A stretch of 7,107 bases of DNA, from the NCBI GenBank assembly GCA_937897665.1, contig CALCPB010000502.1:1-7107 (forward strand). The letters are read 5' to 3'. The notes under the pieces were generated by a model that did not search any database, was not told the origin of the DNA, and was given only the letters and a program-made list of their open reading frames with translations. Below are positions 6,157-7,107 of the stretch, piece by piece (the first letter of the stretch is position 1; each line of letters opens with the position of its first letter). The translations under genes were made by a program, and so were the position numbers. This DNA is from an uncultured Halomicronema sp. (GTDB lineage Bacteria; Cyanobacteriota; Cyanobacteriia; Phormidesmidales; Phormidesmidaceae).

Positions 6157-6454
6157 CCTGTTCGACGACCAAAATGCGAGCAGCACCGATGGGGTGGGCG
6201 ACATGCTCGGTGCCTACAGTAGCAAAGGCAATGTCGCCTGGCTGCAGCCGGGCCACCTGTACGGTTCCGTCTTGCCGGTAATGCATATCAACCGTGCCAT
6301 CCAGCACGACAAACACCTCTTCGCCATCGTTGACGTGCCACTGATAGGGCTGATCAGTCCAGTGCAGGCGCGTGGTGATGCCATTCATGTTGGCGATGTC
6401 GATCGCCCCCCAGGGGCGAGCGGCTTTGAAAGCTTTGCTGTGGATGATTTTCAC
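6143..6454 (-). CDS. Small single-domain cupin protein
   Basis: This 103-residue protein is nearly all one cupin beta-barrel. Cupins usually bind a metal and act as enzymes or small-ligand sensors; no specific reaction can be assigned. Cupin motif 1 is read as WH-x-N-x3-E-x6-G at residues 39-53: H40, E46 and G53 sit at the expected spacing, but the usual second His is Asn42. Motif 2 is PGDIAFATVGTEHVAHP (72-88), with H84 as the fourth metal ligand candidate. The site is thus three-residue (H40, E46, H84), possibly helped by N42 or H87. The start is GTG at 6452-6454: the frame has a TAA a few codons upstream, and the next ATG (residue 23) would cut into the barrel. No clear Shine-Dalgarno is seen. 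It follows the membrane-protein gene by 18 bases on the same strand, which suggests coupled expression. Confidence 0.75.
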   Translation of the reverse strand: MKIIHSKAFKAARPWGAIDIANMNGITTRLHWTDQPYQWHVNDGEEVFVVLDGTVDMHYRQDGTVQVARLQPGDIAFATVGTEHVAHPIGAARILVVEQAGSI

Positions 6455-6472
6455 AAAAGTGAGCGGGCTCGG

Positions 6473-6778
6473 TTAAAAAGGCAGATTGACCGATTCTAAA
6501 AGACGGATGAGACCTTTCGTCATTCTTTGCCCCAAGATGGCGGACAAGAGGCCACAAACCAAGGGCACGGCGATCGCTCCGACTTGTTGACCTTGATTGA
6601 GGGCCGCCCAACTGCCATAGGTCATGTCTACCGAGAGGGAGGCGTAAACAAACACGACTAGGCCACTAATCGCCACCCCAATCAAAAAGTTGCGCAGCAG
6701 GCTAATCGCCGTTGAGGTCGCTGGGTTGGCCCGATCAACATTGTCTGAGGCTAAGGGGGAATCGGGTTCAAAAGACAT
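6473..6778 (-). CDS. Small membrane protein with two predicted helices, unknown function
   Basis: I do not recognise a named family in this 101-residue protein, though its look is that of a conserved cyanobacterial hypothetical protein. Residues 1-24 are polar and acidic (MSFEPDSPLASDNVDRAN). Two hydrophobic helices follow, at about 27-48 and 66-83, joined by a short loop with DMTYGSWAALNQGQQ. A basic tail (QRMTKGLIRLLES) comes after the second helix. By the positive-inside rule both ends probably face the cytoplasm, a hairpin in the membrane. The ATG at 6776-6778 is preceded by a weak purine-rich GAGAG about seven bases upstream. The stop is 18 bases before the cupin GTG, so the pair is probably one transcript. 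No motif suggests catalysis. An overlapping minus-strand frame through 6354-6611 is a shadow. Confidence 0.65.
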   Translation of the reverse strand: MSFEPDSPLASDNVDRANPATSTAISLLRNFLIGVAISGLVVFVYASLSVDMTYGSWAALNQGQQVGAIAVPLVCGLLSAILGQRMTKGLIRLLESVNLPF

Positions 6779-7107
6779 TGGTAAACTCTCAAAGGCATTG
6801 ATGTCAGCATAGGCGACGCGATGGCGATCGGCCTTCCTGCTCTTGGGTTCACCAAGTTGGGTGAGGGGAGTGCCTCTAAAGAACGCCTTAGGTACAAGCA
6901 GGGGAATGTTGAACTCTGCAGTCGTATACTGCCATCAGCTGCCAGAAATCGAGAAAAGTCTGTTTGAGCAAACCCTCATTGGTGGCCTGCTAAGCCCAAC
7001 CCAATAGCATTTTTTCTCGTGCTCATGCCAACAATTCTCACCGAGTATATTGCCTAGAAACCAGCGACTTAGCGATAGTTGTCTCCTAGTTGCTGTTTCA
7101 GAGCTTG
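6779..7107. other. Right-end intergenic region with short palindromes
   Basis: No convincing gene lies in these 329 bases. Upstream of the membrane-protein gene are two short palindromes: TCACC-AAGTTG-GGTGA (6849-6864) and GCAGT-CGTAT-ACTGC (6918-6932). Either could be a regulator site, but 5-bp arms are weak evidence. A plus-strand frame is open from about 6812 to a TAG at 7005-7007; its only ATG, at 6906, would give 33 residues ending in a plausible helix (LPEIEKSLFEQTLIGGLL). Its purine-rich GGGGA directly abuts the ATG, too close for normal initiation, so it is not called. Confidence 0.45.

Noticed and set aside
6194..6499. 101-codon plus-strand frame opposite the cupin gene
   Set aside because: The minus-strand frame has correctly spaced cupin motifs, so this one is an antisense shadow.

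Overview
The window looks like chromosomal DNA from a filamentous cyanobacterium. Six exact copies of the HIP1 octamer GCGATCGC (starting at 339, 864, 1847, 2839, 4304 and 6570) are a strong cyanobacterial mark. The fraC-fraD-fraE cluster at 1404-3815 is the filament-integrity operon known from filamentous, best studied heterocyst-forming, cyanobacteria. Nothing in the window says whether this strain makes heterocysts. The genus cannot be fixed from the sequence alone.

Layout. (1) 95-1228, minus: a tandem-duplicated corrinoid adenosyltransferase of the CobO/BtuR/CobA P-loop family, which installs the adenosyl ligand of B12-type cofactors. (2) 1229-1403: a 175-bp divergent intergenic stretch. 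(3) 1404-3815, plus: fraC, fraD and fraE. fraC and fraD overlap by ATGA; fraE follows after 73 bp. FraC and FraD are septal membrane proteins needed for filament integrity and for the septal junctions joining neighbouring cells. FraE is an ABC-2 type permease with no ATPase gene nearby. (4) 3816-4379: 564 bp without a convincing gene, holding inverted repeats and a possible decayed coding fragment on the minus strand. (5) 4380-5234, minus: a tandem universal stress protein whose second domain has a degraded nucleotide-binding motif. (6) 5235-5663: intergenic DNA with an AT-rich promoter-like patch and a repeat-like block. (7) 5664-6110, plus: a hotdog acyl-CoA thioesterase of the YbgC/4HBT type. 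(8) 6143-6778, minus: a two-gene unit, a small two-helix membrane protein followed 18 bp later by a GTG-started single-domain cupin, convergent with the thioesterase. (9) 6779-7107: no convincing gene; two short palindromes lie upstream of the membrane-protein gene.

Only fraCDE and the membrane protein-cupin pair look like operons. The adenosyltransferase, stress protein and thioesterase look like separate housekeeping transcription units. I found no tRNA, rRNA, CRISPR array, intact insertion sequence or recognisable defence system. The most interesting items are the complete fraCDE operon, the two-domain adenosyltransferase, and the odd 3816-4379 gap.
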